A DNA stretch of 64,000 nucleotides from Acanthaster planci (Eukaryota; Echinodermata; Asteroidea; Valvatida; Acanthasteridae): positions 52,281 to 116,280 of the forward strand of contig NW_019091644.1 of assembly GCF_001949145.1 (NCBI RefSeq). The letters run 5' to 3'. Below the pieces are notes generated by a model. It saw nothing but the letters and a program-made list of their open reading frames with translations. It was not told the DNA's origin and made no database searches. Made by a program: the position numbers and the translations under genes. Shown piece by piece: positions 1-34,658 of this stretch. The number at the start of each line of letters is the position of its first letter. Positions within the stretch are counted from its first letter, which is position 1.

Positions 1-511
1 CTACATTTTATGAAGAAATTTTGCCCTCTCCAAATAGGACAGGCCATTGAGTGTTTAGGCAACGCGCGACTTAATACCCTTTTTTGAAGAGCGGGTCTAA
101 TTTGTAGACACCTGGTACTCTCTTTTTATTTGTAAATTCACATTCAACAACTGCGGAAACATTGCTCAATTTTTGAATGGTGTATGTCTCACTTTGAAAT
201 GAAGCCCTATGCGTTACGTAGATACATACGTGTACATGTACTGCATGGGAGTTTGCCAGGCTGCCACTTTGTACACATCCACGATGCCTAGGTACATGTA
301 CATGCACACTCACGTTCACGAGAAACCTGGTGAGAAATCGGGATGGAGCAAAGCTGCACAGTGGACTGTCCAACTTCAGCACGGCAGCTTTCATTGTACC
401 TGGGTGCTGGGTACCAAACTCTTTAAACGAGGCTGCCCCCCCCCCCCCGGCCGGTATGTCCCCGATCTACATGTACGGGAAAATTGGCTGGTTTCTCGAC
501 ACATTACATAC
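1..511 (-). other. Intron 8 (partial), no exon seen
   Basis: Non-coding sequence downstream of exon 8 on the minus strand. It holds several TACATGTA words and a C-rich tract at about 436-450. No stretch resembles the next furin-like or SRCR exon. Confidence 0.5.
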
Positions 512-21665
<21,154 letters not shown>

Positions 21666-21959
21666 GCTGATTGCAGCGGCTGTGTCCTCACCGGCTAGTC
21701 GATCACACACCCACGTGTTTTGGCCACAAAATTATGCTATTTCAGCCTGGTTGTTCGCCTTACCTAAAGAACGAGGAGGAAAAAGTAATGGGCATTATTC
21801 CCACATAACCGAACCCGTCTACGTTCTGTTATCGTTCAACATCGGGGCGGAAGATTTATCAAACGAGCCCAAGTCACGGTTATTGCTGCGAACATGAAAA
21901 TGGGGTGAATAGTTTGCCAGAAACACATTTACACCGGTCACTCTCTTTTGTATCTTCGT

Positions 21960-21995
21960 TTCAGTTTTATTATATATAAATATAAATTTTGTCTG
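21960..21995 (-). promoter_or_regulatory. TATA-rich sequence, possible promoter element
   Basis: Read on the minus strand, TTTATATTTATATATAATAA lies about 300 bases upstream of the start codon at 21665. It could be a TATA region for the SRCR gene if the 5' untranslated region is long, but AT-rich runs of this kind are common here. No transcript start can be fixed from sequence. Confidence 0.18.
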
Positions 21996-23963
21996 GGGAG
22001 GGAGGTTTTGGAGGTGCTTAACATTTAGAATAAATCAGAGATCACAGTAGGCCCGGCCCGCTGTGACAACCTCTACCGTCACACCCAATTTGTATACAGA
22101 AGCATTCCTCTGATGTGGCGACGCATAACAAAACATTACAGTACGGCCCGGCCCATAGAAAATAGGAAACAAAACAAAAACCTACCGGCATTTGCGATGT
22201 GTTTGCTGTTGGAAAATTCTGCTGATCCCCTTGAAGACTGCAGTCGGTTTCTTCTTTTTGTGACACGCAAAGTACCAAAAATGAGCGAAGATTGTCAGGA
22301 ATACGCGAAGTATGGCAAGCCGGTCAGCTTCTGGCGCGAAACTCGATTGTATTGTACTATCGTAGTAAAAATGCCGGCCTTGTGTTTACGTTGTTGCCGC
22401 TGAACTTCATTGAGAATTTCTAGCGCGTTCCATTCTAAAATAGGTAGCCTCACTACAATAAGAGTAACGACGCTACAAGTAAGAGCGCAGTAAAGTGTTA
22501 TAGCATTCACGTGGAAGGTGCGCTGTATTAAAAATTTCAGTGAATAGGCAAGCAGATGACGTTTCAAGCCGAAGTTGATTGTATTAACAAAGATTGTCTC
22601 ACATGTTTTGGCGAGCTGATTTGTGTGGTTACCCATGGATGCATGAATTAGCCCGTGCGTGTGATTGCGTCATATTAGAAAGTTGCAAGGAATTGTAGTG
22701 ACCCGCTTAATGCTTGTTCAGTCTTGCACGCAGATTATAAGACACCATTTCCTTCTACAGCTGCATGTGGTTACGATTTCATTATAGCACTAAAAGGTGG
22801 AACATTCTTTCTTTTTTCTGTCAAAGTCGCCTGAGGCTTACGTGTATATGATAGGTCTACGAGGGATACGGTTTTAGCAGCACTCCAAACACCACCATTA
22901 GGCTATAATTATTCCCTTTACCTTCACTACTGGAATTATTACAAAGGGAGTAATTGGAGGCCCGACCCGAACTTCGATCCCACGGGCATGAAATCCTGGA
23001 TGCGTCCCGCAGAAACCGAGGTTTCTGAAAGGATATCCTGAAAGAACAGAAAGTGGAGTTTTTTCATATCAGTGATCTCCTGTTTGGCAACTGACCAAGA
23101 ATAGGTTTTGTTTTGTTTGTTGTAGTGTAGTGACAGTGCACTGTAATTGTAGTGTTGTGAGTGTGCTATGGGACGGTGGACCCTCGTGTTACGTTGCAAT
23201 GTAGACAAGTGTCAGTTTTCTTGGGATGTGTTTATACGTGCATTTCAGCATTTCACCAGTTTCATTCAAATCCTATTATATGGTCTCTCCAAACTAAACA
23301 AAAACTCCGCCTCAGCCCAAGAGCGAACTCACCATGCTGATTTTCAATTTTTAATAGCTCCAAATGGTCGGACAACCTAAGTGGAAAAACAGTCGTCTTT
23401 TTTCGTGGAACCCGCCATATGTCGGGCACCAAGCGTTTTGTCAAAACTATAGCATAGTCTGCAGTTTATTACGCACGCGTGTTGATTTCTGGTGTCTCGG
23501 TTGTTGCTCCATCCTCCAATCGACGATGAGCCGCAGCACAGTACCCGGATGAGATTTCATTTTGAGACACATTTTTTGACGAGATCAGCAAACCGTGGGG
23601 CCTATATACACACGGGTGATTGAACTACTGTGGCGTTTTCTCGCAAGACAGCAGGTACAGATAGAGGGCGCCATCATCTACTACCGGAAGCGTGTTAGTT
23701 CGTCGTTTGAAATTATTTTCTATTTTGAAGTTGGCCCCAGTTCGGAATGCACATCTTCGTGTGGTATTTGGGGATGTCTGTGGGTGAGTGTGTGTTGTGT
23801 TCCACAAGCGAGGCATGCATAACGTGAACCTCAGCAACAAGTCTACTTAATGTAGGATTAGAAGATGTGATGTGGACTCGCAGAATGCAATTTTTTCCCG
23901 CTTTGAAAAACTCAGTTCAGAGGCAAGGGGTGGTGAGGGTTGTCCGTGTTAAAAAGAGAGAGA

Positions 23964-24230
23964 GAGGAATACAGTTCAGGAAACCATCATTAAAAATCCA
24001 GCTCGAAGGAATTATCCTAATGCGAGAAAGATAGGAGAGCACCTTTTTCCGAGAGGAATATAGTTCAGGAAACCATCATTAAAAATCCAGCTCGAAGGAA
24101 TTATCCTAATGCGAGAAAGATAGGAGAGCACCTTTTTCCGAGAGGAATATAGTTCAGGAAACCATCATTAAAAATCCAGCTCGAAGGAATTATCCTAATG
24201 CGAGAAAGATAGGAGAGCACCTTTTTCCGA
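23964..24230. repeat. Tandem repeat, 3 x 89 bp
   Basis: Three almost identical units start with GAGGAATA[CT]AGTTCAGG at 23964, 24053 and 24142, and each ends in CACCTTTTTCCGA. The only difference seen is one base in the first unit, so the expansion is recent. The period is not a multiple of three. Confidence 0.9.
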
Positions 24231-27200
24231 GTTTCCTTAACCACAGGTGAATAAAGGAATGTCTCCACTGCGTGCGTGAAACAAGTACATGCATTTGTAT
24301 AATTGTTATCGGTTTTGTTTGTTTTTGTTTAGTTTGCTTTATTTGCCTTGTCTTGATTGCCCTTGGGGGGGTTCTTAGTGTACTGAAGCTCTGTTTCAGT
24401 GATTCACATATGCTCCAGTGAAACCACGTTAAATGGATGAATGCTCTTGAGAAAACCGGAAATGATCCCTAGCCCCGGTTTGGTTTTGTTTTTCTGGGAA
24501 ACCGGAACTTCGAAGAACGTCCGTGTGACCGAGTTAAAAAATGGGTCGCTATGCGTGTACAGGGCTTCGATGATTTCTGCCGTGTGGGGTGTCCTAGTTT
24601 TTGTTCTTCCAGCACCGACGTCACAGCAAGCAATTAGTTTGCCACAGAGCATCAGGAGCAGTGGTTCAATTACAAATGAGAAAAGAATCAAAGTTATTGT
24701 CCAACTCCAAGCGGAGCGAGAGATGGCCTGTTGAAGTTCACGGCTGCAGCGGCAGTCCTGCATTTATTTCTGTTTGTGTTTTGGACTCACTGCGCGCTCG
24801 CCGGGGCTTGTGCGCGTTCGGCATAGGACGCGCTGAGCGTACTCGATCTTAACGTGTATCCCGTGATGCCGCCGGGCCTGAGCAACGAACAACCACTTCG
24901 GAAATCCTCCCACCAGTTCATCTCTTCTTTGCCGTTGAGGGTGCCTTTCATTTCGGGATGGCTGGATCACAGACATATAAACGCACAGCCCGCCAGTCTA
25001 ACTGTGAAAACTATACAGCGCGTGTAATCGCACCATGATTCACTGCGCCCAGCGCATAACGCGCTGACATTGCCCGTATCTGAACGCATGTGCTCTCAAA
25101 ATACAACTTGGCTTGTATGATTGTGATATTCACGTTTTTGCTCTTTGGTCCTGCCATCTTTTGATTCAAAGGTTGAAACTACAATGTGGAGCCGATTAAG
25201 TACATGTACACAGAGATTTTTTACAAACCAACAATGAATTCTATGGCTGGAAATTTTGCAACTAAATTCCCTGTACATGAGCAATGATAAAGACTGGATA
25301 ACGGACGTAGTCTACTTCCTGCGGAGAGCGTTCGTGTTACGTGTGCACGGTTCATCAGCCACAAACATAAACGCATGTGGTTCAGCCTGCGCTCAACCAA
25401 AGATTGTATCGGCGCAAGGTGGAAAACTTCACTGTTAATACGCGTGAAACGTAATCGCATTGGCGCCATTTCGGTAGGAATGCGGCAGTGCATGTTAATG
25501 CAACAGGCCCAGGCGCCGCGACAGACACGCACACCTGTTATGCCTGCGTTCCTGTGCATTAACATACACACTCAAATGGCGCCCTCGATGGTGAAAACAC
25601 CATTTTGGTAGAGTTCTCCATCTTCCGCCGCTGCTCTCTTTGCGCACAACCGTAACCGGCCTGGCATTACGCGAAATTATTCACCGATAGAGGGCGGTCA
25701 CAAGTCATAAATCTTAGCGATAGAGATGACAAGTTTGTTCTTTTACGTTACGCTAACTTGGCCCAGAACGATTAATTATCTCGTTTCTTGATCCTGAAAA
25801 CTGTCTCTTTTGATGCACCACTGAAGGGATTGTAAATAGTCATAGGGTTATCAAATGGGTCTACATTCACAAAATATCCCAGCAGTACAGTTAAAGCCTA
25901 CTCAGTCCCTATGTTATCGCGGTAACACTATATTGACGCGGTGTCAGGAAATCCTAAATTTTGCGTTGCCACTGAGTTCCCAATCGGCAATATTCGCCCA
26001 GGTAATTAAGTAATAAGTTATGTCCAGAGGATAAGTTTTATTAAAACAGATTGAACAATTCTGCATGTTTCCGCAAGTTTGATAATTTAAAAAACTATGC
26101 CGTAAATTTTCCGAAATTTGTAAATTCTCGCTGACCATGTCCGTCATTACCTATTGTCTATCTAACAGTTATTTTGAACGTCGCCCTGCTGTTTGGTATC
26201 CGTTGCTGGGTTCCCGTATGTCTATTTCGCAATGGCCAAAGTCTAAAGGCACTTGTTAATTAACAACGAGATTGCCCAGTTCTTTTCGCAGTCAGAATAA
26301 GGGCTTCTGTACTGAAAACCTTTTTGGTGTTTGTAAAGCGCGCCCCCAGTCTCCATTACAATAGGCTTTTACCCTCCGCGCTCGGGGCAAATAGCGAATA
26401 CTTACGTCGGCGTTATTGTCGCATTTGTTTTGCTTTTCTTGTACAATTTGAAGAATTTTGCAATGGATGGTTAGAATCTGTGACATACTGAATTTTCAAT
26501 AAAATACTAATGAAATGGTCATAACTCTAGGAGAATTAGAACTCGGAAAAAAGACATTTTTAACAATTGTTTCAAACGTCAACAAAAGAATGAGACCACC
26601 AAGAAAATGAAATTTGTGATACCTGCATATTTATTATTCCTTCCGTCAAGCACCAATCTAAGTAATAACATGAATGCCAAAGTTGCTGCTACATTTGGGG
26701 TAAAAAAAGTTCTGCGGAAAAAAAATGAAGTCATTCCTTGCCAGATTAATAAGTGTAAAGTGATGCAATTGTTCCCACCTCGTTCTCTTGGCATTTGGCA
26801 CAAATGGAGTCGGTTACATGTAAAATGGAACATTACCACAAACAAGGCTACTTCTTCTTCTTTTAATCTTTATCTATTCATAAACAAAGTGCTTTAAAGG
26901 CCATCGTAGAAACCATTTCACGATACCGTGATGATATCCTTCACCCCCGCTTGCATATAGTGCGCACACAGAGTTTCTGAGCTATCGTAGAGGAAAAGAA
27001 ATTAACCACAAACAAAATTTTTATGAATCAAGTTAAAAAGTAGGAGTTAAACAACAGCAAAGATATGATCATTCAGGAAGGTGGGCAAGCAATCTTTATT
27101 TCGATCGGGGAATTTGATAACTACCGCGATAATAGAGTAACTAAATCCCATAAGGAAGAAGCTACGAGGGTGCCAAGAATGCATTGCTATAGATCAACAG

Positions 27201-28975
27201 TTATTTGAACGGGGAAGTCCCACCACGAAATTGCTGGACGGTTGTGACGGGATTACCGGAGCCGAGGTTGGGGATCTTACAAATTGTCGTTAGCCGTGTA
27301 TCCAAAAGCTGGAAGGGAAGGACAGTGTCATTTGACAAATGTAGGGTGCAGTTCAAGTTGTCTGAGACTCGACATCAACACCATGTCACAATCCCGTGAG
27401 TTTCTCATGACTTCTTCGCCGACAGACATACGAGTACATGATCTTGCAGACCACTGGCAAAGCGAATATTTTGCCCTTAATGACAAGAGAGAGTGTGTTA
27501 CACCCCTAAATCCCACTTTGTTGTCACCTCCTCCTAATGGATACAGGTGTGACATCATCTGCGCATATTTTGATTGATCACCAAGTTGAAGTAGCAGCTG
27601 TACGTGTCGTTTCAAGATCAGGGACGACGGAATACCTAAGCGTGGTGTTTGAGGTTGCAGGCCAATAAGTAGGCCCAAAGTTGCGAATCCCGATTTGTAG
27701 GCTTTCAGATCCTCTGGGAGTCGAACATTTTGTGAGACTTGGACTGGATGGTTTGTAAACAAGGATGACGGAATTATTTGCAAGCAGGACTGCCAGCTTA
27801 TGTTTCTGAAACTATCAGACAAAACGCCCCCATCGCTTTATTTTGCAGAAGAGTGTCGGCATCAATGTCCAAAATGGCAATGGGGGCCAGTGACAATTTC
27901 GTGCAGAGATCGTTTCCTGAGACAAATATCTTCAAAACTTATCGATTAATTAAGCCAAGAAAATTGAAAGGAAAATGACACATGAGGAACGAAAGTGAGC
28001 TTTAATCTGACATATGTCTTAAACACCTGCAAAACCTGGCGGTATTTTTCCTGATTTTTTTTTTAAGTGGGGATATTTATCACTTTTGTTTATGGCGGCA
28101 TATTTACTGGTCCGCAACTCTAGAAGAAAAATAGCGACCGGAAACAGTTGATGGCGCCCTCTGCATTTCAGAATATCCTGCGAGCTTTTGTGAATTAATT
28201 TTACAGAAGGGCAGTTTGTTTGATGACGGTGTGCGTGATCAGTCACCCCGCCTAGCTGGAAGAACGGTGAATTTCAAATGATTGCAGAATTATCAATCAA
28301 CCAACCAATCAATCAAACGATAAATCGATCGACCAATCAATAAGTCATTCATCAGTCAATCAAATAATGAAAAAAAAAACATAAATGGCAAACCTGGCAA
28401 AAATAAGATGAATGTTTAGACTCTCATTGAGTTGAACTGGGGCTGATCTCATTATCAACAAAGAAGAATTAACCGGTATGTTTTCCCGTTGGAAACTGTA
28501 GACTTTTATCCCGTTTACGTACGCTCACAAACTCAGGCAACATAATATTCGACATTGCTTTTAAATTCTGGATCTCCAGCCCGTTTCTTTCTGCTCCTAA
28601 GCAACCCCTTGGCAACGGATGCCTACTGAGAGACCTTTAACAGGCGCATGAAGGGAAACTGGAAAATAACATCCAAACTCTTAATATACTCCTTTTCAAG
28701 ATTTTACTTTGACATTTTGTTTTGTGTGAATCTGTAAGGTCCCCGATGTGCCTGTATGATACCACGTATACAGGATGATGAAGTGCACGATATTGTTTAC
28801 GGAATGCCGAATGGGTGACTAAGCCTATCATGTCTCCATGTGGCGGTATCGAACGCCAACGGCTCTCAAGATGTCAAGACGCAGACAGTTGCGGAACTGA
28901 CACTGCGTGACGTCACTGCACCATAAGGATTCAACAAAATGGGGTCCAAAAATCGGACAAGTTTTGGACAAGATT

Positions 28976-29254
28976 CCTTCAGGGCCGGTTCATACAAATT
29001 TGACGTCACCCAAAATTTGCAGCGAAATCTCGCCCGTAGGTGAAATTGTGCGCAACTCTTGCGAAATCGCGACGCGGATGTTTGATCTAAGTGTTACAAT
29101 TTCGCGTTCGTGTTCGCTTTTGTGCCGAGACAGCGGGGAGGTGGCGGGGGCAAGCGGGGGGCTTCACGCTAAAGTGGGGGGATTCATGGGGACGTGCCCC
29201 GCGCCGCCTCCCCTCAGCCACGCCGCTGGGCCGAGTATGAACCGGCCCCTTAGG
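28976..29254. mobile_element. MITE-like element with 20-bp terminal inverted repeats
   Basis: The left end CCTTCAGGGCCGGTTCATAC matches the reverse complement of the right end, CCTAAGGGGCCGGTTCATAC, with three differences. The 279-bp interior has no coding capacity. It is very GC-rich in its right third (about 29130-29230), where a CAGCGG...CCGCTG pair may mark a nested insertion. No clear target duplication. Confidence 0.55.
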
Positions 29255-30169
29255 TGGTGATACCACCTCTAGAAACCAAACCAAGACTCCAGCTCGATGT
29301 ACTTTGCTTACGCTCAGCTGTTTTGTTAGCAATAGGGGCGTCTCATGAGAACGGGCAAAATGCATGCGTGGTACTGCGCGAGAGACATCGTACGTTCGTG
29401 GTGCCTGCGTGCGTGTTCGGCCTACTCATCTCCACGCAGACAGTCGGTTAGGCTGAGCTCGATCCAATTCTCCCAACAGTCTGCGTCGATGAAGTGTTTC
29501 CATATGATTACAGGACTTTGCTGATATCGTCAGGGACTGATAAGCGTCGGTATCGCTTCACATCGATATGAAAACTATAGGCTAAAAACTATAGAACGGG
29601 GCCTTTTGTCACTTGGTGGCGCACAGCAGGCCTGTACGTGTATGCTGATCGAACGGCTTCTACTCAAGTGTCGCCGCATCACAAAATTCCTGTAAGTAAT
29701 GACATAGGCCTACAACATCCGTTCAATAAATGCTTGGTTGACTTCTCACGGACAATCAAAACATGATCGGCCCCTTCACACTTTGTATAGCTGCCTGAAT
29801 TAATCCCGTTGTCAAAACAACCGCCAAGTGATAACGGATGACTAACACAGACTAATTAAAAAATTCAGTCAACCCTTTATATTATGTTTCTGGCTCATTT
29901 TGCTGAAAAGGAATTTTAATTAAAGGGTCCGTTCAATGTAACTCTTGAAGCGCCTTAACAATACACCGGTGATAAGAAATTTCCATATCCGTACACAAAA
30001 CCGTGATGCCACCCCCTATGGACAAAGCGCAGCGATCATAGTATTGTTATAAGTGTGCTACAGTCCTAAGTTTTTTTTTCTTTATTTATTCTTGTGCAGG
30101 TGCACTGCGCAGATCCAGAGGTCGACGCCCCTGCTTGGATACCAAAAATGAAAAAATAAAAAAGAAATA

Positions 30170-30235
30170 TTATTAAATATAAAATATATAAATAATATAT
30201 ATATATATAAGAAATATATATAAAATATATAAAGA
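30170..30235. repeat. AT-rich microsatellite
   Basis: Alternating TA with AAATATATA units; low complexity. Confidence 0.8.
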
Positions 30236-31126
30236 CGACATCCATCAGGAGTCATTATTTCTGAGCGCTTAAGTAGCTATTAATTTGTAAAAACAAATCT
30301 TCTAGGCCTGACCATCCCCCGGAAAACCGTTCGCCTCCGCCCCTGTTTTGTATTTATTGTGACTGTCAGGGATTTAAATTTCCCACTCGGGGCTGGGCTG
30401 GATCAGCCGAAGAAGAATTAGCAATCTAATCTAATACTCAAAGTCCAAATCCCCTTGAGAACCTTTGGTGTTAGACCAATGAGTGATATATTCTCCTTGG
30501 TGTACCGAGTGAATCTGTCCACGGCGAGTTCTCCGGCCCTTAGCCTACGTTTTAGACGGCAGATTTCAGATAACGCTGGAGATTATGCTGGAGTTGATGT
30601 ACAGTCAACCTACATGGGTCTTCTTCTTTTCTTTGGGCGTTCATTTTTCACATGCACCCTGGACACTTCACTTGCTCGAGGCACCGATGCATGGTTGAGC
30701 TCTGCTGCGCTACAGCATTAACTGTCTGGCGCGGTTGTGACGCCTTATACCATGTTAATGCAATGAGCCAGGTCAGTGTTCGAACAGCGCATGCCCCAAA
30801 TGAAGCCCGCCGAGGTCATTCGAACGCACGTACGAGATCTAATCAGCACAGCCTTGCGAGGACTCCCGTGCTTTCATCGTTCCCGACTGATGTTTGAAAT
30901 ACCGAAACGACCCATTCCTCGTTGCCTGTCAACCCCCTGCCACAAATCAAGTCGGCCACCTACTCGTATGCCCATTGGATCATTCGGGCTCAAACCGCGA
31001 CACACAACCTGGTAGAGGCCGTACGACTGGCTGTCCTGTCTCCCTTGCCTGACAGAGCAACCCAGCACCCTGCTTTCTTACGTTCACTGGTCTTTCGTGT
31101 TTTTATAAGAATTTGATATTATGGAC

Positions 31127-31258
31127 GATTCACAATAGTGCGCCTCCGAGAGATCGCAAACTCGTTGGGTAATCACAATGTGCGAAATCGGTCGACCCAT
31201 TGCGCGTTTGGGAAGGGCCGACAGATTTCGTGCATCGTGATTAGTTAAAAACCACCGA
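31127..31258. mobile_element. Hairpin MITE copy, right arm shortened
   Basis: Begins GATTCACAATAGTGCGCC and runs through CGCAAACTCGTTGG to GGTCGACCCATTGCGCG, matching the element at 59895-60052 base for base in many places. The right arm (GGGCCGACAGATTTCGTGC onward) is more diverged and stops early. Confidence 0.6.
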
Positions 31259-32628
31259 GAAAAGAAACGCATACTGGTCATCGTATTTTTAGAATAACTT
31301 TTTTTGTTGAATTAAGCTGATTTTTTTGGGTAAATTTCAAGCTACTTATGTCCTTTAACCGCTGTTGAGTACGGCCTGTTGTAAGACCGGTATTCCCAGG
31401 CTCCCTTTATGACCTCTCGCAGCAAGTGGATCTCTCGGTTTACAGACATGTCCCGACAGGTTACGGCTGTTTGGGTTGTGACTTGTATTACAATACTTTC
31501 ACAGCACCAAATGAATTGTAGACAGAGAGGGGACCTCATGGTGTATTAGCAACCACAAAACAGTCGCACAGGTTCATCAGGGCGCCAAGCTACAGACCTG
31601 ACTGGGAAAAGACCTGGGTATTTTTTTTTATCCACGTGTATACTCGGTGTAACTTTGTGGGCGTGGCTGCTCGCAGGGTTTTCAGCATACATTACAAATG
31701 TAACAAAAATGCCCAACCTTATGTGCAAGCACCGTCTCCCAAATGAAACTGGGCCGACCTATTTTTAGCTCCCTAGAAATGTATCACCGTCAGCAGTGGC
31801 CTGTATAAAATGTATTCAAGTGTTACAAGGGGGCCGATACATCACAACTCTCTCGGAACTTTGTAATCAGGGCAAAGTCACACGTGACTCGTCCATTTCA
31901 GAACATGTGTAGTAGCTGCATTCTTGTCACACGGTCGACAGGGAGCTGTATCAGAAAATGAAGAAGACACAAGATTCTTCACGCCCAGGCAACTTTCAAC
32001 GTATTAGTGAGGTCGCTCGCTTGAATCCGGGGGGGGGGGAGTCAGCCTTCCGCGGCCTACTGCCTTGTTTATATTTTTAACGGCCTAGGTCTTAAGGTTG
32101 CAAGCCTCTCTAAAAGCATATACCGTGTAGGATATTGTTGGCGTGATCGGTGAAGGACAACAAGAGATTTCCATCCAACAACGGCGACAAATATCCCCCC
32201 CCCGGGGTTACCGCCTTGAGAAAAATTGACCCCCAGCAAAAACTCCTGGATCCCTGAGTAGGAAAAAAACAAAACAACGGCGCTCATCAGAGTTTAAACG
32301 CATTTTTCAAGCACTTGTTTTGTACCATATGGATGCTACATCACGAAACATTTCCATGGAAGAAGGACAAGGGTGGCAGTATCGAGGTTTTGCAGGAGTT
32401 TGCTGGCACTCGGGGGACATGCCAATTTCCATAAATGTCCTGCCAATCACACATACACAACGACACGACAACACCGGCTCAGAATCTGTCCGGCGAGCTC
32501 TCGAAAAGTAGCAAGGGTTATAATGAAAGAAAGCATTTCATCCTCAGAAATGGGTTAAGTAATTTGAAGTATTCATTAAATTAAAAGGACATAAAAAAGT
32601 ATTCGACGCAAATTGAAAACAAGGAAAA

Positions 32629-32701
32629 TGTCCTGCGTGAGGTTCAAGCTCACGACCTTCAGATTATGAGATTGACGCGCTACCGACTGCGCCAACGAGG
32701 C
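32629..32701 (-). pseudogene. tRNA-Met (CAU) pseudogene
   Basis: 73 nt aligned end to end with the intact gene at 49352-49424, including the anticodon loop CTCATAA. The acceptor stem has two mismatches (second and fifth pairs), and the T loop reads CTTGA where TTCGA is expected, so folding and processing are probably lost. Confidence 0.75.
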
Positions 32702-34658
32702 ACGCGTCTCTGCGTCTTTTCGTTTTGTATTATGGTAGCAGGGCATCGTGACCATCTAAATCCAGGATCAGATACATACAGAAGACTGATGACTTTTTTC
32801 GTCGCCTTTCCCTGCAGCAATACCGTTTCTGGGCCAACTGACAACTTCTGTAGCCAGTTGCTACCACAGAAGTTATACGTTATTTCCAACGGCAGCTGTT
32901 ACACAACTTTCCGGTAGCGCATATTGTATTATGAAGCGCCAGAGGGCGCCAGGCTGCACAAAGCCAGAGGGCGTTTCGACGACCAGCGCTGTGAAATGTT
33001 TTTCAGCATTGGTCGTTGTTAAGATGTTTTCGTGACTTCGGTTATGCCCGTGTGCCGTATTTTTCCCACCGAACGAGGACCGAAGGCTAGAGTTGGATCA
33101 TGGCCAGTTCAAAATATTTTGATGTGGAATAAACAGACAATCTCGTCGCTTCTCATATAATCCAATTATACGTTCGAATTCTTTTGGCTAAATGTAGTGA
33201 ATCAAGAAGAGGTATTTTCTTCTAGACAGTGGAAAGAGAGAGCAGCATGGGTAAGAAATTATGCCAAATGTGGAGTGAAAATAGCGTTCATCACCGAGGT
33301 TATCGGCTTCCTTGATACTTTAGCTCTGCCAGATGACGAAACCTGTTTTAGGTTCGTTGTTTTTGAGGGCCACTTTCAACATGTTCCTGGTTATTGCTTT
33401 GAGGTCACAAACATGTTTCTAGTTAGGGCTTGCAAAAACACGCCCCGGGGGACAGCATTCACATATGAACAGGGTTGATGTACTCGCCCCAGACATATGA
33501 ACGCATGGAGCACCAGATAGTTTTCAAAGCTTCTTGCACATTTCGTGATCTGCGCGCATGCGCGGTGACCGACTAAAAAAAACAACGGGCATATTTACCC
33601 CTAGTCTTGGTTTCAAGATGTTAGTGCTTGATAGCGGACACCGTGCATAGTGCGCCCCTAACGACTCATAATTAGTCTGTGTGCCAAGCTCCAGTGACAT
33701 CAAGTAAAAACTGGTTGTGCGAGGGCGCTCTTCAACAGAAATAAAACAACTATCGATCACTGACGTCCTCGGCTATACCCCTTGAGTACAGGAATCTTAC
33801 GCACTGCTAAATTATAGCCATAAAGTTCACACGAAGCTATTTTCGAGTGTAAAAAGATCCTCCGTGCACTTAATCATGCCAATGTAGATTCGAAACAATG
33901 CGTTTGCAACATCTGAAACAAAGAGGTGGCAGGGCCAAAGAGCAACACAAGCGAACGTATCTTGGGAGCACATAACGGACAAAAATACAGACAGTGTTAA
34001 GGGACCAAGTGTTGCGTATCCGTCAAAATCGCTCCTGGGGCGATTTTGACGGCCAAATGCATCACACACGAGTTTTAAGTCAATGGAGTCGATTTTGTGA
34101 CCGTGAAAGTGGAACGCATCGTGTACGTAGCGCACACAAAACCGTGTATAATGGAAAGGCTCCTTGATGGTCTGACCGAACGTAGGCGGACTGAACGTGA
34201 TTAGATACCCGCCCCAGCCTTTAAGATTGAGATCGATGCCTTGCTCGAATCCTGGTTTTATAAAGTAAATTATGTGTGTGGTACTCGGATAACCTGTTAA
34301 GCAAGCATAACGCTTACTAGATTCCTCATTCAGCTCAGGAGACTGGGCAGCGCGGGTCTCTGTTTGGTCCTGTGAAGCGGGCGCACAGGCGCAATCGCAG
34401 GGCTGTAGACCTTTCTCGTGAGGCTGCCACTTTTGCCTTTTCCCCTATAGACCCATTGAAAATGGTAATAGAGCTTTACAAATTTATAAAAGGGAACAGA
34501 CTATTTTTCCCTCAAGCTTCAGATTGGTCAAATTGCTTTGAATAGTAGGAAAGCAAGATGGCCGCCCCAAGATGGAAGTCTACAAAAGGCGCTCACAGGA
34601 AATGTTCGGTTGTCCTGATTCAAGGGCTCGGCACTGAGCGTTGGATCACAAATCGTGT

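Larger units (their letters stand above)
21666..28975. other. Upstream flank of the SRCR gene, no coding region recognised
   Basis: Holds the 5' untranslated region and presumed promoter of the minus-strand gene. Also present: an 89-bp triplicate (23964-24230), AGAGGGCGC words near 23664, 25580, 25688 and 28152, and a degenerate AATC/AACC run at about 28290-28368. An ORF of 164 codons on the minus strand (27328-27822) has no recognisable motif and is probably chance. Confidence 0.5.
29255..34658. other. Intergenic stretch
   Basis: No protein gene recognised. Contains an AT microsatellite (about 30170-30235), a hairpin element (31127-31258), a tRNA-Met-like pseudogene (32629-32701) and CTCF-like words near 32940, 32964 and 33720. 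Confidence 0.5.

Noticed and set aside
71-394. Minus-strand frame with FAPSRFLTRFLVN, similar at first sight to the furin-repeat text APRFLTEGRC
   Set aside because: Lacks the cysteines that define the repeat and has no phase-0 acceptor to follow exon 8.
27328-27822. Minus-strand ORF of 164 codons
   Set aside because: Longest unassigned frame, but no recognisable motif, no hydrophobic or repeat pattern, and no supporting splice context; probably chance.
28290-28368. Direct repeats of AATCAATC/AACCAACC considered as a CRISPR-like or satellite array
   Set aside because: Only a degenerate tetranucleotide run with no spacers; the DNA is eukaryotic.
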